Shown here in pieces: positions 1-6,140 of a stretch of 12,602 nucleotides of DNA. Under the pieces are notes generated by a model. That model was not told the origin of the DNA. It ran no database searches and saw only the letters and a list, made by a program, of their open reading frames with translations. Every line of letters starts with the position of its first letter. Within the stretch, counting starts at the first letter, position 1. The stretch is from JBDSTW01 sp039914705 (GTDB lineage Bacteria > Pseudomonadota > Gammaproteobacteria > SURF-13): the NCBI GenBank assembly GCA_039914705.1, contig JBDSOT010000091.1, forward strand, positions 1 to 12,602, given 5' to 3'. The position numbers and the translations under genes were made by a program.

Positions 1-927
1 ATCAAGGAAACCGCCAAGGCCTTATGGCTGATCTATCTGGGCCTTATTGTGCTGTGCATGCTCTGCCTATGGCTGGCCGGCATGACACCGTTCGACGCCA
101 TGATTCACAGTTTCACGGCTCTCTCCACTGGCGGTTTCTCAACGCACGATGCCAGCATCCTCTATTTCGATAGCGCCGCCATCGAAATGATTTTGGTGCT
201 CTTCATGTTTCTGGGCGGAACCAACTTCGCGTTGCATTTCCTGGCATTTCAGGAGCGCAGTCCGTTGCTCTATTGGCGAGACACAGAGTTCCGCGTGTAT
301 TTCTCGATTCTTGCCGCCAGCACTGTTTTCATCGCGCTTTATTTATTTTTCAACGACATCTACCCGAGTTTATTACAGGCACTGCGCTACGCCGTATTTC
401 AAGTCGTCTCCATGGCCACCACCACGGGCTTCATGAGCGCGGATTTCGGCGCCTGGCCGCCGGTATTGGGCGCATTGCTGATGATTATCAGTTTCTTTGC
501 AGGGTCCGCAGGTTCCACGTCAGGCGCCATCAAGGTGGTGCGCATCACCTTGCTGTTCAAGCAGACCTTTTGCGAAATCCGTCAACTTATTCATCCCAGC
601 GCCGTGGTACCTCTGAAGTTGTCCGGCAAGGTCGTGCCGGATCGGGTCATCGCGAGCGTCTCGGCCTTCTTTGCCACCTACCTCGCCAGCTTCGCGCTCA
701 TCGCCTTGAGCATCTCGGCAATGGGTGTTGATCTTGTAACAGCCTTCAGCGCCACCGCGGCGGCGATCAACAACACCGGCCCCGGCCTTGGCGCCGTCGG
801 GCCAGCCCTGAATTTTGCGGGTTTACCAACTGCGGCAAAATGGATATTGTCGTTCGCCATGCTGTTGGGCCGGTTGGAAATATTCACCCTCTTCGTCATC
901 CTGACGCCGATGTTCTGGCGCAGATAA
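1..927 (+). CDS. trkH: TrkH-family potassium uptake protein, C-terminal part (5' end outside window)
   Basis: Membrane subunit of a Trk/Ktr-type K+ uptake system, which normally works with the cytoplasmic NAD-binding TrkA ring. The frame is open from base 1 and ends at TAA 925-927, giving 308 residues; TrkH proteins are usually about 480, so roughly the first third is missing. Three of the four K+ selectivity-filter (P-loop) repeats are visible: STGGFSTHD, ATTTGFMSADF and INNTGPGLG, each followed by hydrophobic helices. The GSAGSTSGAIKVVR segment between the last two is also typical of TrkH. The protein ends in a hydrophobic helix and a short basic tail (MFWRR). The in-frame ATG at 49 is internal, not the real start. 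trkA, if adjacent, would lie upstream of the window. No clear terminator follows. Family assignment is firm; K+ specificity is inferred from the family. Confidence 0.93.
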   Translation: MKETAKALWLIYLGLIVLCMLCLWLAGMTPFDAMIHSFTALSTGGFSTHDASILYFDSAAIEMILVLFMFLGGTNFALHFLAFQERSPLLYWRDTEFRVYFSILAASTVFIALYLFFNDIYPSLLQALRYAVFQVVSMATTTGFMSADFGAWPPVLGALLMIISFFAGSAGSTSGAIKVVRITLLFKQTFCEIRQLIHPSAVVPLKLSGKVVPDRVIASVSAFFATYLASFALIALSISAMGVDLVTAFSATAAAINNTGPGLGAVGPALNFAGLPTAAKWILSFAMLLGRLEIFTLFVILTPMFWRR

Positions 928-1082
928 ACGTCAAGCCAAAAACACCCTCCACAATTGCTACGGTATCTTCTGCGCCCACAGCGGGATAGCTGGTTATCTT
1001 GTAGTCTGCTATTTATGATAAGGCTGTATCGCAATGAGCTGTTTTGAAAGCAGAGTGTTATGACAACTGGCGGTTTATTAAT

Positions 1083-2039
1083 ATGACTGAAACTGGCCAC
1101 AGACCTGGTGAAAACCGCGATCGTGCCACACATGCGCACGACCACGCACACCATGGCGCGCAATCCCTTAGCCGCAATACGTTATGGTATGCGCTGTTAA
1201 TCACGCTCGGCTTTGCGGCCGTGGAAGCCGTGAGCGGCTGGTGGGCGGGGTCGCTGGCTTTGCTGGGCGATGCCGGGCACATGGTTACGGACGCGAGTGC
1301 GCTGGGTTTGGCGGCGTTCGGTGCGTGGGTTGCGCGCCACCCGCCGTCAACCCGCCATTCTTACGGCCTGGGCCGCGCCGAGGTGGTGGTGGCTTTGGTC
1401 AATGGCTTGTTGATGCTGGCGGTGGTGAGCGGGATTTTGTATGCGGCCATCGAGCGATTACGCGCGCCGCAAGAAGTGATGGCGGGGACGGTAATGATAG
1501 TCGCGGGGCTGGGACTGCTCGTGAATGTAGCAGTGGCTTTGATATTAAGTCGTGGCGAAAAAACCTTGAATACGCGCGGAGCCATGCTGCACGTAATGGC
1601 CGATATGCTCGGCTCGATTGCCGCGTTGCTGTCCGGCCTGGTGATTTACCTCACTGACTGGACAATCGTTGATCCCATTCTTTCGATATTTATCTGCGCG
1701 CTGATTTTGTATTCGAGTGTGCGCCTGTTGCGTGAGGTGTTGCATGTCATCATGGAAGGCGTGCCGCGTAATCTCGATCTGCCCGAGATCGGCCGCGCGC
1801 TGGCTGGCGTAAAAGGTATAACATCCGTGCACGACCTGCATATCTGGACCTTGTCGTCGGGCGTGATCGCACTCTCCGCGCATGTGGTAGTCAGGGATCT
1901 GGTGCGTTGGGAAGAACTGCTCGACACCGCAAAAAACTTGCTCCACGAAGGCTATGACATCGGCCACGTTACCCTGCAACCGGAGTCGAGCACACATATT
2001 TTGCGGCAGGTCAAAAATACCGAGCGTTGGCCCATGTAG
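1083..2039 (+). CDS. Cation diffusion facilitator (CzcD/ZitB-like Zn2+/Co2+/Cd2+ efflux protein)
   Basis: Inner-membrane metal/proton antiporter that exports divalent cations, most likely zinc, from the cytoplasm. The 318 residues show a His-rich N-terminus (THAHDHAHH, about 16-24), six hydrophobic segments, and the two metal-site motifs of the family: LGDAGHMVTD (H66, D70) in helix 2 and HVMADMLGS (H170, D174) in helix 5. YGLGRAE lies between helices 2 and 3, and the C-terminal cytoplasmic domain contains VHDLHIWTLSSG. I chose ATG 1083 (MTETGHRPG) because the frame extends further only to a TTG at 1044 without family-like sequence; no strong ribosome binding site precedes either. The last codons and the TAG lie inside a REP-like repeat, so the present C-terminus may have been altered by it. 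A TATGAT hexamer at 1014-1019 could be a -10 box, but no good -35 is visible. Metal specificity is not proven by sequence. Confidence 0.92.
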   Translation: MTETGHRPGENRDRATHAHDHAHHGAQSLSRNTLWYALLITLGFAAVEAVSGWWAGSLALLGDAGHMVTDASALGLAAFGAWVARHPPSTRHSYGLGRAEVVVALVNGLLMLAVVSGILYAAIERLRAPQEVMAGTVMIVAGLGLLVNVAVALILSRGEKTLNTRGAMLHVMADMLGSIAALLSGLVIYLTDWTIVDPILSIFICALILYSSVRLLREVLHVIMEGVPRNLDLPEIGRALAGVKGITSVHDLHIWTLSSGVIALSAHVVVRDLVRWEELLDTAKNLLHEGYDIGHVTLQPESSTHILRQVKNTERWPM

Positions 2040-2112
2040 GGTGGGCGGGCACTGCCCGCCCGATCCTTTTAGGAACCGGTCAAGGTGGGCAGTGCCCACC
2101 CTACACTTGGGC
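2030..2112. repeat. Paired REP-like hairpins between two convergent genes
   Basis: Two GC-rich palindromes lie head to head. The first is GGGCGGGCA-C-TGCCCGCCC (2043-2061, 9-bp stem); the second is GGTGGGCA-G-TGCCCACC (2084-2100, 8-bp stem). The outer arms are also inverted: TGTAGGGTGGGC (2035-2046) is the exact reverse complement of 2094-2105, with further similarity out to GCCCA at 2030 and TGGGC at 2112. This is the layout of a BIME/REP pair. It overlaps the stop codon of the cation transporter and lies 7 bases from the typA stop, so it may also act as a bidirectional terminator. No T-run follows either stem, so that role is inferred from position. Confidence 0.8.
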
Positions 2113-2118
2113 ATCCAT

Positions 2119-3939
2119 TTATCCGGCCGAGGTACGCGATAATTTCTTACGCTCGTGTTCGAGCAGGAAACGCTTGCGCAAACGGATATGGTGCGGCGTC
2201 ACTTCGACCAGTTCATCGTCATTGATAAACTCCAGAGCCTGCTCCAGGCTCATGTTGACCGGCGGCACCAGGATCACGTTTTCATCGGTTCCCGAGGCGC
2301 GCATATTGGTCAATTGCTTACCCTTAAGCGGGTTTACCACCAGGTCGTTGTCACGCGAGTGCAGTCCGATAACCATACCCTCGTACAACTCCTCGCCGGG
2401 GCCAATGAACATGCGCCCGCGTTCCTGCAAACTGAATAATGCAAAGGCCACGCTCTTGCCCACGCCGTTGCAGATCAGCACGCCCTTGTTGCGCTCGCCG
2501 ATGCTGCCCTTTTTGAACGGGCCGTAATGGTCGTAAACATGGTGCATTAAACCCGTGCCCGAGGTCAGCGTAAGAAACTCGGTGCGAAAACCGATCAGGC
2601 CGCGTGTCGGGATCATGTATTCCAGACGCACGCGGCCCTTGCCGTCGGGTTCCATATTGGTAAGATCGCTCTTGCGCTGGCCGAGCGCCTCCATCACGCC
2701 GCCCTGATGCTGTTCTTCGACATCAATGACCAGCGCCTCATAAGGCTCGCACATTTCGCCATCAATCTCTTTCACGATGACCTGCGGGCGCGCCACGCCC
2801 AGCTCGTAGCCCTCGCGGCGCATGGTCTCGATGAGAATAGACAGGTGCAACTCGCCGCGCCCGCACACGCGAAATTTATCCGGGTCTTCGCTGTCTTCAA
2901 CGCGCAATGCCACATTGTGAATAAGTTCGCGCTGCAAGCGCTCGCGGATCTGGCGGCTGGTAACATACTTGCCATCCTTGCCCGCGAACGGCGAATTATT
3001 CACCTGGAAGGTCATGCTCACCGTGGGCTCGTCGACCACCAGCGGCGTCAAGGCCTCGACATTGGCCGGGTCGCACAGCGTGTCGGAGATACCCAGGCCT
3101 TCGATGCCGGTGAAGCAGATGATGTCACCCGCCTCGGCCTCTGGCACCTCGATACGCTCCAGGCCATGAAAACCGAGAATTTGCAGGATGCGCGCATTGC
3201 GGCGCTTGCCGGAGCTATCAACCACCACCACCTGAGTGTTGGTCTTAACCCGGCCACGTGCGATGCGGCCGATGCCGATGACGCCAACGTAACTGGAATA
3301 CGACAGGGAACTGACCTGTAATTGAAACGGGCCGTTGGGATCCACGGCGGGCGGGCGCACGTGCTCGATAATTGCCTCGAACAGCGGTGTCATGTCACCC
3401 TCGCGCACGGTGGAATCGAGGCTGGCGTAACCGTTCAGTGCGGAGGTATAGACGACCGGGAAATCCAGCTGCTCTTCGGTCGCACCGAGGCGGTCAAACA
3501 GATCGAAGGTCTGATCCAGCACCCAGTCGGGGCGCGCGCTGGGCCGGTCAACCTTGTTAATGACGACGATGGGCTTGAGGCCGAGCGCAAAGGCCTTTTG
3601 GGTCACGAAACGCGTCTGCGGCATCGGGCCGTCGACGGCGTCGACCAGTAGCAGCACCGATTCCACCATGGACAACACGCGCTCCACTTCGCCGCCAAAG
3701 TCGGCATGGCCAGGGGTATCGACGATATTGATGCGGTAATCTTTCCAGCGCAGCGCAGTGTTCTTGGCCAGGATGGTAATGCCGCGCTCGCGCTCCAGAT
3801 CGTTGGAATCCATCACGCGCTCCGCCATTACGGCGCGCGCGCCGAAGGTTCCGGACTGTTGCAGGAGCTTATCGACGAGAGTGGTCTTGCCATGATCGAC
3901 GTGGGCGATAATGGCGATGTTGCGTAAATTGTCTATCAC
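2119..3939 (-). CDS. typA: Ribosome-binding translational GTPase TypA/BipA
   Basis: EF-G-like GTPase that binds the 70S ribosome and supports 50S assembly and growth under stress or cold. GTPase motifs appear in order: G1 AHVDHGKTT (residues 12-20), G2 RGITI, G3 DTPGHADFGGEVERV, G4 NKVD and G5 SAL. EF-G-like domains follow, then the BipA-specific C-terminal domain, including the conserved stretches LEYMIPTRGLIGFRTEFLT and NNSPFAGKDGKYVTSRQIR. The frame could be extended upstream to a TTG at 3993, but I start at GTG 3939: it gives the family N-terminus (MIDNLRNIAIIAHVDHGKTT), 606 residues (E. coli BipA is about 607), and has an AGGT ribosome binding site just upstream. It is transcribed away from the IS110 remnant and converges on the cation transporter gene. 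No key residue is missing. Confidence 0.96.
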   Translation of the reverse strand: MIDNLRNIAIIAHVDHGKTTLVDKLLQQSGTFGARAVMAERVMDSNDLERERGITILAKNTALRWKDYRINIVDTPGHADFGGEVERVLSMVESVLLLVDAVDGPMPQTRFVTQKAFALGLKPIVVINKVDRPSARPDWVLDQTFDLFDRLGATEEQLDFPVVYTSALNGYASLDSTVREGDMTPLFEAIIEHVRPPAVDPNGPFQLQVSSLSYSSYVGVIGIGRIARGRVKTNTQVVVVDSSGKRRNARILQILGFHGLERIEVPEAEAGDIICFTGIEGLGISDTLCDPANVEALTPLVVDEPTVSMTFQVNNSPFAGKDGKYVTSRQIRERLQRELIHNVALRVEDSEDPDKFRVCGRGELHLSILIETMRREGYELGVARPQVIVKEIDGEMCEPYEALVIDVEEQHQGGVMEALGQRKSDLTNMEPDGKGRVRLEYMIPTRGLIGFRTEFLTLTSGTGLMHHVYDHYGPFKKGSIGERNKGVLICNGVGKSVAFALFSLQERGRMFIGPGEELYEGMVIGLHSRDNDLVVNPLKGKQLTNMRASGTDENVILVPPVNMSLEQALEFINDDELVEVTPHHIRLRKRFLLEHERKKLSRTSAG

Positions 3940-3970
3940 AGCGCTACCTATAAATTCGGGAAAACTGCGT

Positions 3971-3976
3971 ATTATA
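3971..3976 (-). promoter_or_regulatory. Candidate -10 box for typA
   Basis: On the minus strand the bases read TATAAT, a perfect sigma70 -10 hexamer, about 31 bases upstream of the GTG start. Transcription would begin near 3964, giving a leader of about 25 nt that includes the AGGT ribosome binding site. No good -35 hexamer is found at 16-18 bp (AAGCAC at 17 bp), so the call rests on the -10 and position only. Confidence 0.45.
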
Positions 3977-4014
3977 CGGGAAGTGTGTAACAAGTGCTTG
4001 CACTGACACCTTAA

Positions 4015-4082
4015 CCCTCCCCTTTGACGGGGGAAGGCCGGGAGGAAAGAAGGCTACTTTCAATCACCCCCACCCCTGCCCT
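4015..4082. repeat. Left part of an interrupted intergenic hairpin repeat
   Basis: The segment starts with a C-rich/G-rich imperfect hairpin: CC-TCCCC at 4015-4022 pairs with GGGGA-GG at 4030-4037 with one mismatch. A second G-rich block follows (GGGAGG, 4040-4045, also complementary to CCTCCC at 4016-4021). It ends in a C-rich stretch (ACCCCCACCCCTGCCCT, to 4082). This resembles dispersed two-hairpin intergenic repeats of proteobacteria. Its second hairpin is missing here but appears at 4602-4621, on the other side of the IS110 remnant, so the element seems to have split it. Copies elsewhere in the genome cannot be checked from this window. Confidence 0.55.
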
Positions 4083-4084
4083 TG

Positions 4085-4090
4085 TATGTT
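4085..4090 (+). promoter_or_regulatory. -10 half of a promoter formed only in the circular element
   Basis: TATGTT sits at the extreme left end. In the inserted state no -35 lies in front of it. If the right end (TTGACT, 4583-4588) is joined to the left end through one CT core, the spacer is 13 + 2 + 2 = 17 bp, the optimal sigma70 distance. Junction promoters of this kind are known for circular IS110-family intermediates and drive the bridge RNA. Inferred from spacing and hexamer quality. Confidence 0.55.
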
Positions 4091-4096
4091 TCATTT

Positions 4097-4271
4097 TGCT
4101 GGACAAGGATAAGCAATTATTGGTTAATCCTATCTGGTCCGGCACGGCAGCTCGACCCGTCCTGGGGACACCAAGCCCGTGGGAGAGCGAAGCGCGTCGT
4201 GCCGGTTTTTCAGTGATAACCCGAACGGTTGCTTGGGCCAATAAGCCCGCATTATTGCAAGGAGGGGTGCC
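4097..4271 (+). ncRNA. Candidate bridge RNA in the left end of the IS110 remnant
   Basis: In IS110-group elements such as IS621, the non-coding left end encodes a bridge RNA of about 177 nt with one loop that pairs with the target and one that pairs with the donor (right-end/left-end) junction. Here the leader before the transposase ATG has the right length and shows both. A first stem (AGGAT 4106-4110 / ATCCT 4127-4131) is followed by a target-loop stem (CCGGCACG 4139-4146 / CGTGCCGG 4198-4205). Inside lie CCCGTCCT (4156-4163), matching the left flank 4075-4082 at 6 of 8 bases (one further position is a G-U pair), and GTGGGAG (4179-4185), the complement of the right flank CTCCCCC at 6 of 7. 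A donor loop carries ACGGTTGCTTG (4225-4235), identical to the predicted circle junction over 11 nt, and UGCAAG (4256-4261), pairing with CTTGTA with one wobble. Each pair of guides encloses a small GGG/CCC-type hairpin. RNA ends are estimated, not seen. Confidence 0.6.
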
Positions 4272-4586
4272 ATGAATGAAACGATCGTGGAGCAGTTTGT
4301 CGGCATTGATGTGTCCAAGGCCACATTGGACGTGTGCATCGAACCACCGAGGGAGGCGTTGCAGGTTGCTTACGATGAGGCGGGAATCAGCCAAATTATC
4401 GACCGCCTGAAGCTCGTGCGCCCGGTGTTGATTGTGCTGGAAGCCACCGGCGGATTGGAAGTCCGCATTGCCACTGAATTGGCCAGCCCCGGATTGCCGG
4501 TCGCCGTCATCAACCCGCGCCAGTTACTGACGATCATGAATGCCATGTTGAAAAATAAGGCCTCTTGGAACCCCAAAAACGCTTGA
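4272..4586 (+). pseudogene. IS110-family transposase, in-frame internal deletion (104 aa)
   Basis: Residues 1-84 are the start of the RuvC-like DEDD domain of IS110 transposases: FVGIDVSKATLDV carries the first catalytic Asp (D13) and LEATGG the Glu (E57), followed by GLPVAVINPRQ. A normal protein would continue with the conserved VRDFA...KTDxxDA region. Instead, residues 85-104 (LLTIMNAMLKNKASW...) resemble the extreme C-terminus of the family (typically after CMRK). The remaining DEDD residues, the coiled coil and the Tnp20 domain with its catalytic Ser are gone, so it cannot be an active recombinase. The junction lies near base 4523 and keeps frame; R-Q in one part and R-K in the other suggest a short homology at the breakpoint. 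A strong ribosome binding site, AAGGAGG (4259-4265), is intact, so a 104-aa protein could still be made. Confidence 0.85.
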
Positions 4587-4601
4587 CTCGGAACACGGTT
4601 G

Positions 4602-4621
4602 CTCCCCCATCAAGGGGGAGG
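4602..4621. repeat. Right hairpin of the interrupted intergenic repeat
   Basis: CTCCCCC (4602-4608) and GGGGGAG (4614-4620) form a perfect 7-bp stem with a 5-nt loop. Joined to the left part at the shared CT core, the stem gains a further C-G pair (with G4621), which supports the view that the two parts were once contiguous. It may also terminate transcription from the element, though no T-run follows. Confidence 0.6.
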
Positions 4622-4750
4622 AAATCTTTAGTCTCATGCCGTATTTCACTACCCATCCGCTAATTTCAGATCTAACCGGACGCCATCGTCAATTGCCCGG
4701 AATTGCGCGCTACGCTACCATGGCGCACCTGCCATCAAGAATTATGTGCC
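4622..4750 (+). other. Upstream region of xseB
   Basis: This 129-base stretch between the repeat and xseB holds no reading frame that I can support. It must contain the xseB-ispA promoter if these are not read from upstream. The best candidate is weak: TTGCCC (4694-4699), 16 bp, TACCAT (4716-4721), each matching consensus at 4 of 6 positions. Confidence 0.3.
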
Positions 4751-5023
4751 ATGCCCAAAAAACCACCATCGCCGCTCAATTTTGAACAAGCCTTACACGA
4801 ACTGGAGGCGCTGGTGGCGCGTATGGAGCAGGGCGAGATCAGCCTGGAGGATTCACTTAGAGACTTCGAGCGCGGCATCGAACTCACGCGCAGCTGTCAA
4901 AAGGCCCTGCAAGAGGCCGAGCAGAAGGTGCAAATACTGATGGAAAAAAACGGCCAGGCGAGACTCGAACCGTTTGCCAGCGGCGAGCTTGACGACACAG
5001 CCGACCTCAAAGACGACACCTGA
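4751..5023 (+). CDS. xseB: Exodeoxyribonuclease VII small subunit
   Basis: Small subunit of exonuclease VII, which with XseA degrades single-stranded DNA to oligonucleotides in the cytoplasm. The 90 residues match the family length. The conserved helical-hairpin signature is present: NFEQALHELEALVARMEQGE (about residues 9-28), then SLEDSLRDFERGIELTRSCQ and LQEAEQKVQIL. The acidic tail (DDTADLKDDT) is typical. ATG 4751 (MPKKPPSPLNFE) is chosen over an upstream alternative start at 4703 because the added residues are not family-like; no strong ribosome binding site is visible at either. It lies 59 bases upstream of ispA on the same strand, the xseB-ispA order common in proteobacteria. The large subunit gene xseA is not in the window, as is usual. 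Confidence 0.94.
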   Translation: MPKKPPSPLNFEQALHELEALVARMEQGEISLEDSLRDFERGIELTRSCQKALQEAEQKVQILMEKNGQARLEPFASGELDDTADLKDDT

Positions 5024-5082
5024 AATGATCAGGCCGCAACACCGGTTTATCTCCTACTTATAAAATCACCCAACTATTTACC

Positions 5083-5973
5083 ATGCCCTTGCAAAAATTC
5101 ATGCATGAAATCCAGCCGCGCGTCGAGGCGGCGCTGGGCCGTTATCTCCCGGCGGCGAGCGCCCCGCCTGCGCATCTGCACGAAGCCATGCATTATGCCG
5201 TACTGGATGGCGGCAAACGCATACGCCCGCTGCTGGTCTATGCCGCAGGCGCCGCGCTCGGCGTTGATTATAGCCGCCTGGATGGCCCGGCCTGCGCGGT
5301 GGAAATGATCCATGCCTATTCCTTGGTGCACGATGATCTGCCGGCCATGGATAATGATGACCTGCGCCGCGGCAAGCCGACCTGCCATAAGGCCTTCGGC
5401 GAGGCCACCGCTATCTTGGCCGGTGATTCGCTGCTGGCGCTCGCCTTCCATATTTTGTCCGACGACCCCGCCATGCAGGCCAGCGCCGAACTGCGCGTCA
5501 CCATGATTCAGACCTTGGCCCAGGCCAGCGGCTCGCGCGGTCTGGCGGGCGGGCAGGCCATGGATCTTGCCGCCGTTGGTTGCGAGCTGAATCTGGCCGA
5601 ACTGGAGATGATGCATATCCACAAGACCGGCGCATTGATCCGTGCCAGCGTCATGTTGGGCGCGCACAGCCAGCCCGAGGCCGATAATCACTGGCTTACG
5701 GCGCTTGATCGTTATGCCAAGTGCATCGGACTGGCGTTCCAGATTCACGACGACATCCTGGACGTGGAAGGTGATACCGTGACGCTGGGCAAGACGCAAG
5801 GCGCCGACCTTGCGCTTAATAAACCCACCTATCCGGCCCTCGTCGGCATGTCCCGGGCTAAACAAATGGCCAAGGAGCTGCACGAGGCGGCGCTCGAAAG
5901 CCTTGCCGCCTTCGATACACGGGCCGCTGTGTTGCGCGCGATCTCGGCCTACTTGATTGAAAGAAAATCATAG
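5083..5973 (+). CDS. ispA: Farnesyl diphosphate synthase (geranyltranstransferase)
   Basis: Condenses IPP with DMAPP and then GPP to give farnesyl diphosphate (C15), the precursor of squalene/hopanoids, undecaprenyl phosphate and quinone side chains. Both Mg-binding Asp-rich motifs are intact: the first, HDDLPAMDNDD, with D84, D85 and D90 (the bacterial DDxxxxD form), and the second, IHDDILD, with D223, D224 and D227. Other signatures are GGKRIRPLLVYAAG (residues 43-56) and GLAGGQAMD. Tyr79, five residues before the first motif, is consistent with a C15 product. The length, 296 residues, is normal. The ATG at 5083 lacks a clear ribosome binding site, and TATAAA at 5059-5064 is a possible internal -10 without a -35. 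It follows xseB; the usual next gene, dxs, is not found before folE2. Confidence 0.95.
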   Translation: MPLQKFMHEIQPRVEAALGRYLPAASAPPAHLHEAMHYAVLDGGKRIRPLLVYAAGAALGVDYSRLDGPACAVEMIHAYSLVHDDLPAMDNDDLRRGKPTCHKAFGEATAILAGDSLLALAFHILSDDPAMQASAELRVTMIQTLAQASGSRGLAGGQAMDLAAVGCELNLAELEMMHIHKTGALIRASVMLGAHSQPEADNHWLTALDRYAKCIGLAFQIHDDILDVEGDTVTLGKTQGADLALNKPTYPALVGMSRAKQMAKELHEAALESLAAFDTRAAVLRAISAYLIERKS

Positions 5974-6140
5974 TCAGTCTATTGTTTTCAGCCTTTGATG
6001 CAGGCCTTAAGATACGCCAGGCGCTTTGCCTTCCCGCCCGCCGCAAAGTCAGAGTAAAATACTCAGGAATTATGATTGTCCGCTAAGGCCTCTACACCGG
6101 GCTACGCAGGGGCATGTCGCAAACAGGAGAACGCAGCACC
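5974..6140 (+). other. ispA-folE2 intergenic region
   Basis: This 167-base gap holds no supported gene and no remnant of dxs that I can recognise. It has two small hairpins: CTTTGC (6024-6029) with GCAAAG (6043-6048), and GAGTA (6052-6056) with TACTC (6060-6064). Neither is followed by a T-run. TAAAAT at 6055-6060 resembles a -10 box but has no matched -35. No Zur-like palindrome was seen. Confidence 0.4.

Larger units (their letters stand above)
4083..4601 (+). mobile_element. Internally deleted IS110-family element with preserved ends (non-autonomous)
   Basis: The element contains a ~190-nt non-coding left end, a fused remnant of an IS110 DEDD transposase (4272-4586) and a ~15-nt right end. 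I set the ends from three independent signs. A CT dinucleotide flanks each side (4081-4082 and 4602-4603), as for IS110 elements that recombine at a CT core. Removing 4083-4603 joins TGCC-CT to CCCCCATC and gives a clean hairpin repeat. Joining right end to left end makes a TTGACT-17-TATGTT promoter. No terminal inverted repeats or target duplication are seen, as expected for the IS110 group. About 220-240 transposase residues are missing compared with a usual ~300-340 aa protein. Any movement would need a transposase supplied in trans. Exact ends are inferred; an alternative is simple decay of a full element with different borders. Confidence 0.7.

Noticed and set aside
991..1019. Promoter for the cation transporter (TATGAT at 1014-1019)
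   Set aside because: The -10-like hexamer is good, but no acceptable -35 exists at 16-18 bp and no MerR-type operator is visible, so it is not listed as a feature.
678..1163. 161-codon minus-strand frame across the trkH end and the intergenic region
   Set aside because: It overlaps the certain trkH coding sequence and the transporter start; no motif or ribosome binding site.
2707..3321. 204-codon open frame on the plus strand inside typA
   Set aside because: Shadow of typA, which is certain from its GTPase motifs; no independent start signal or domain.
4139..4210. Stem CCGGCACG/CGTGCCGG followed by five T as a Rho-independent terminator
   Set aside because: The loop is over 50 nt long and holds the candidate target guides, so it fits a bridge RNA target-binding stem better. 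A terminator role is not excluded.
4011..4394. 127-codon minus-strand frame across the element's left end
   Set aside because: It crosses the repeat, the non-coding left end and the start of the transposase frame without start signal or recognisable features.
4015..4621. C/G-rich repeats as a CRISPR array
   Set aside because: There are only two unlike hairpins with a mobile element between them and no regular spacers.
5074..5883. 269-codon open frame on the minus strand
   Set aside because: It lies fully over ispA, whose frame has all catalytic motifs; the antisense translation shows no family features and is a by-product of GC-rich codon use.
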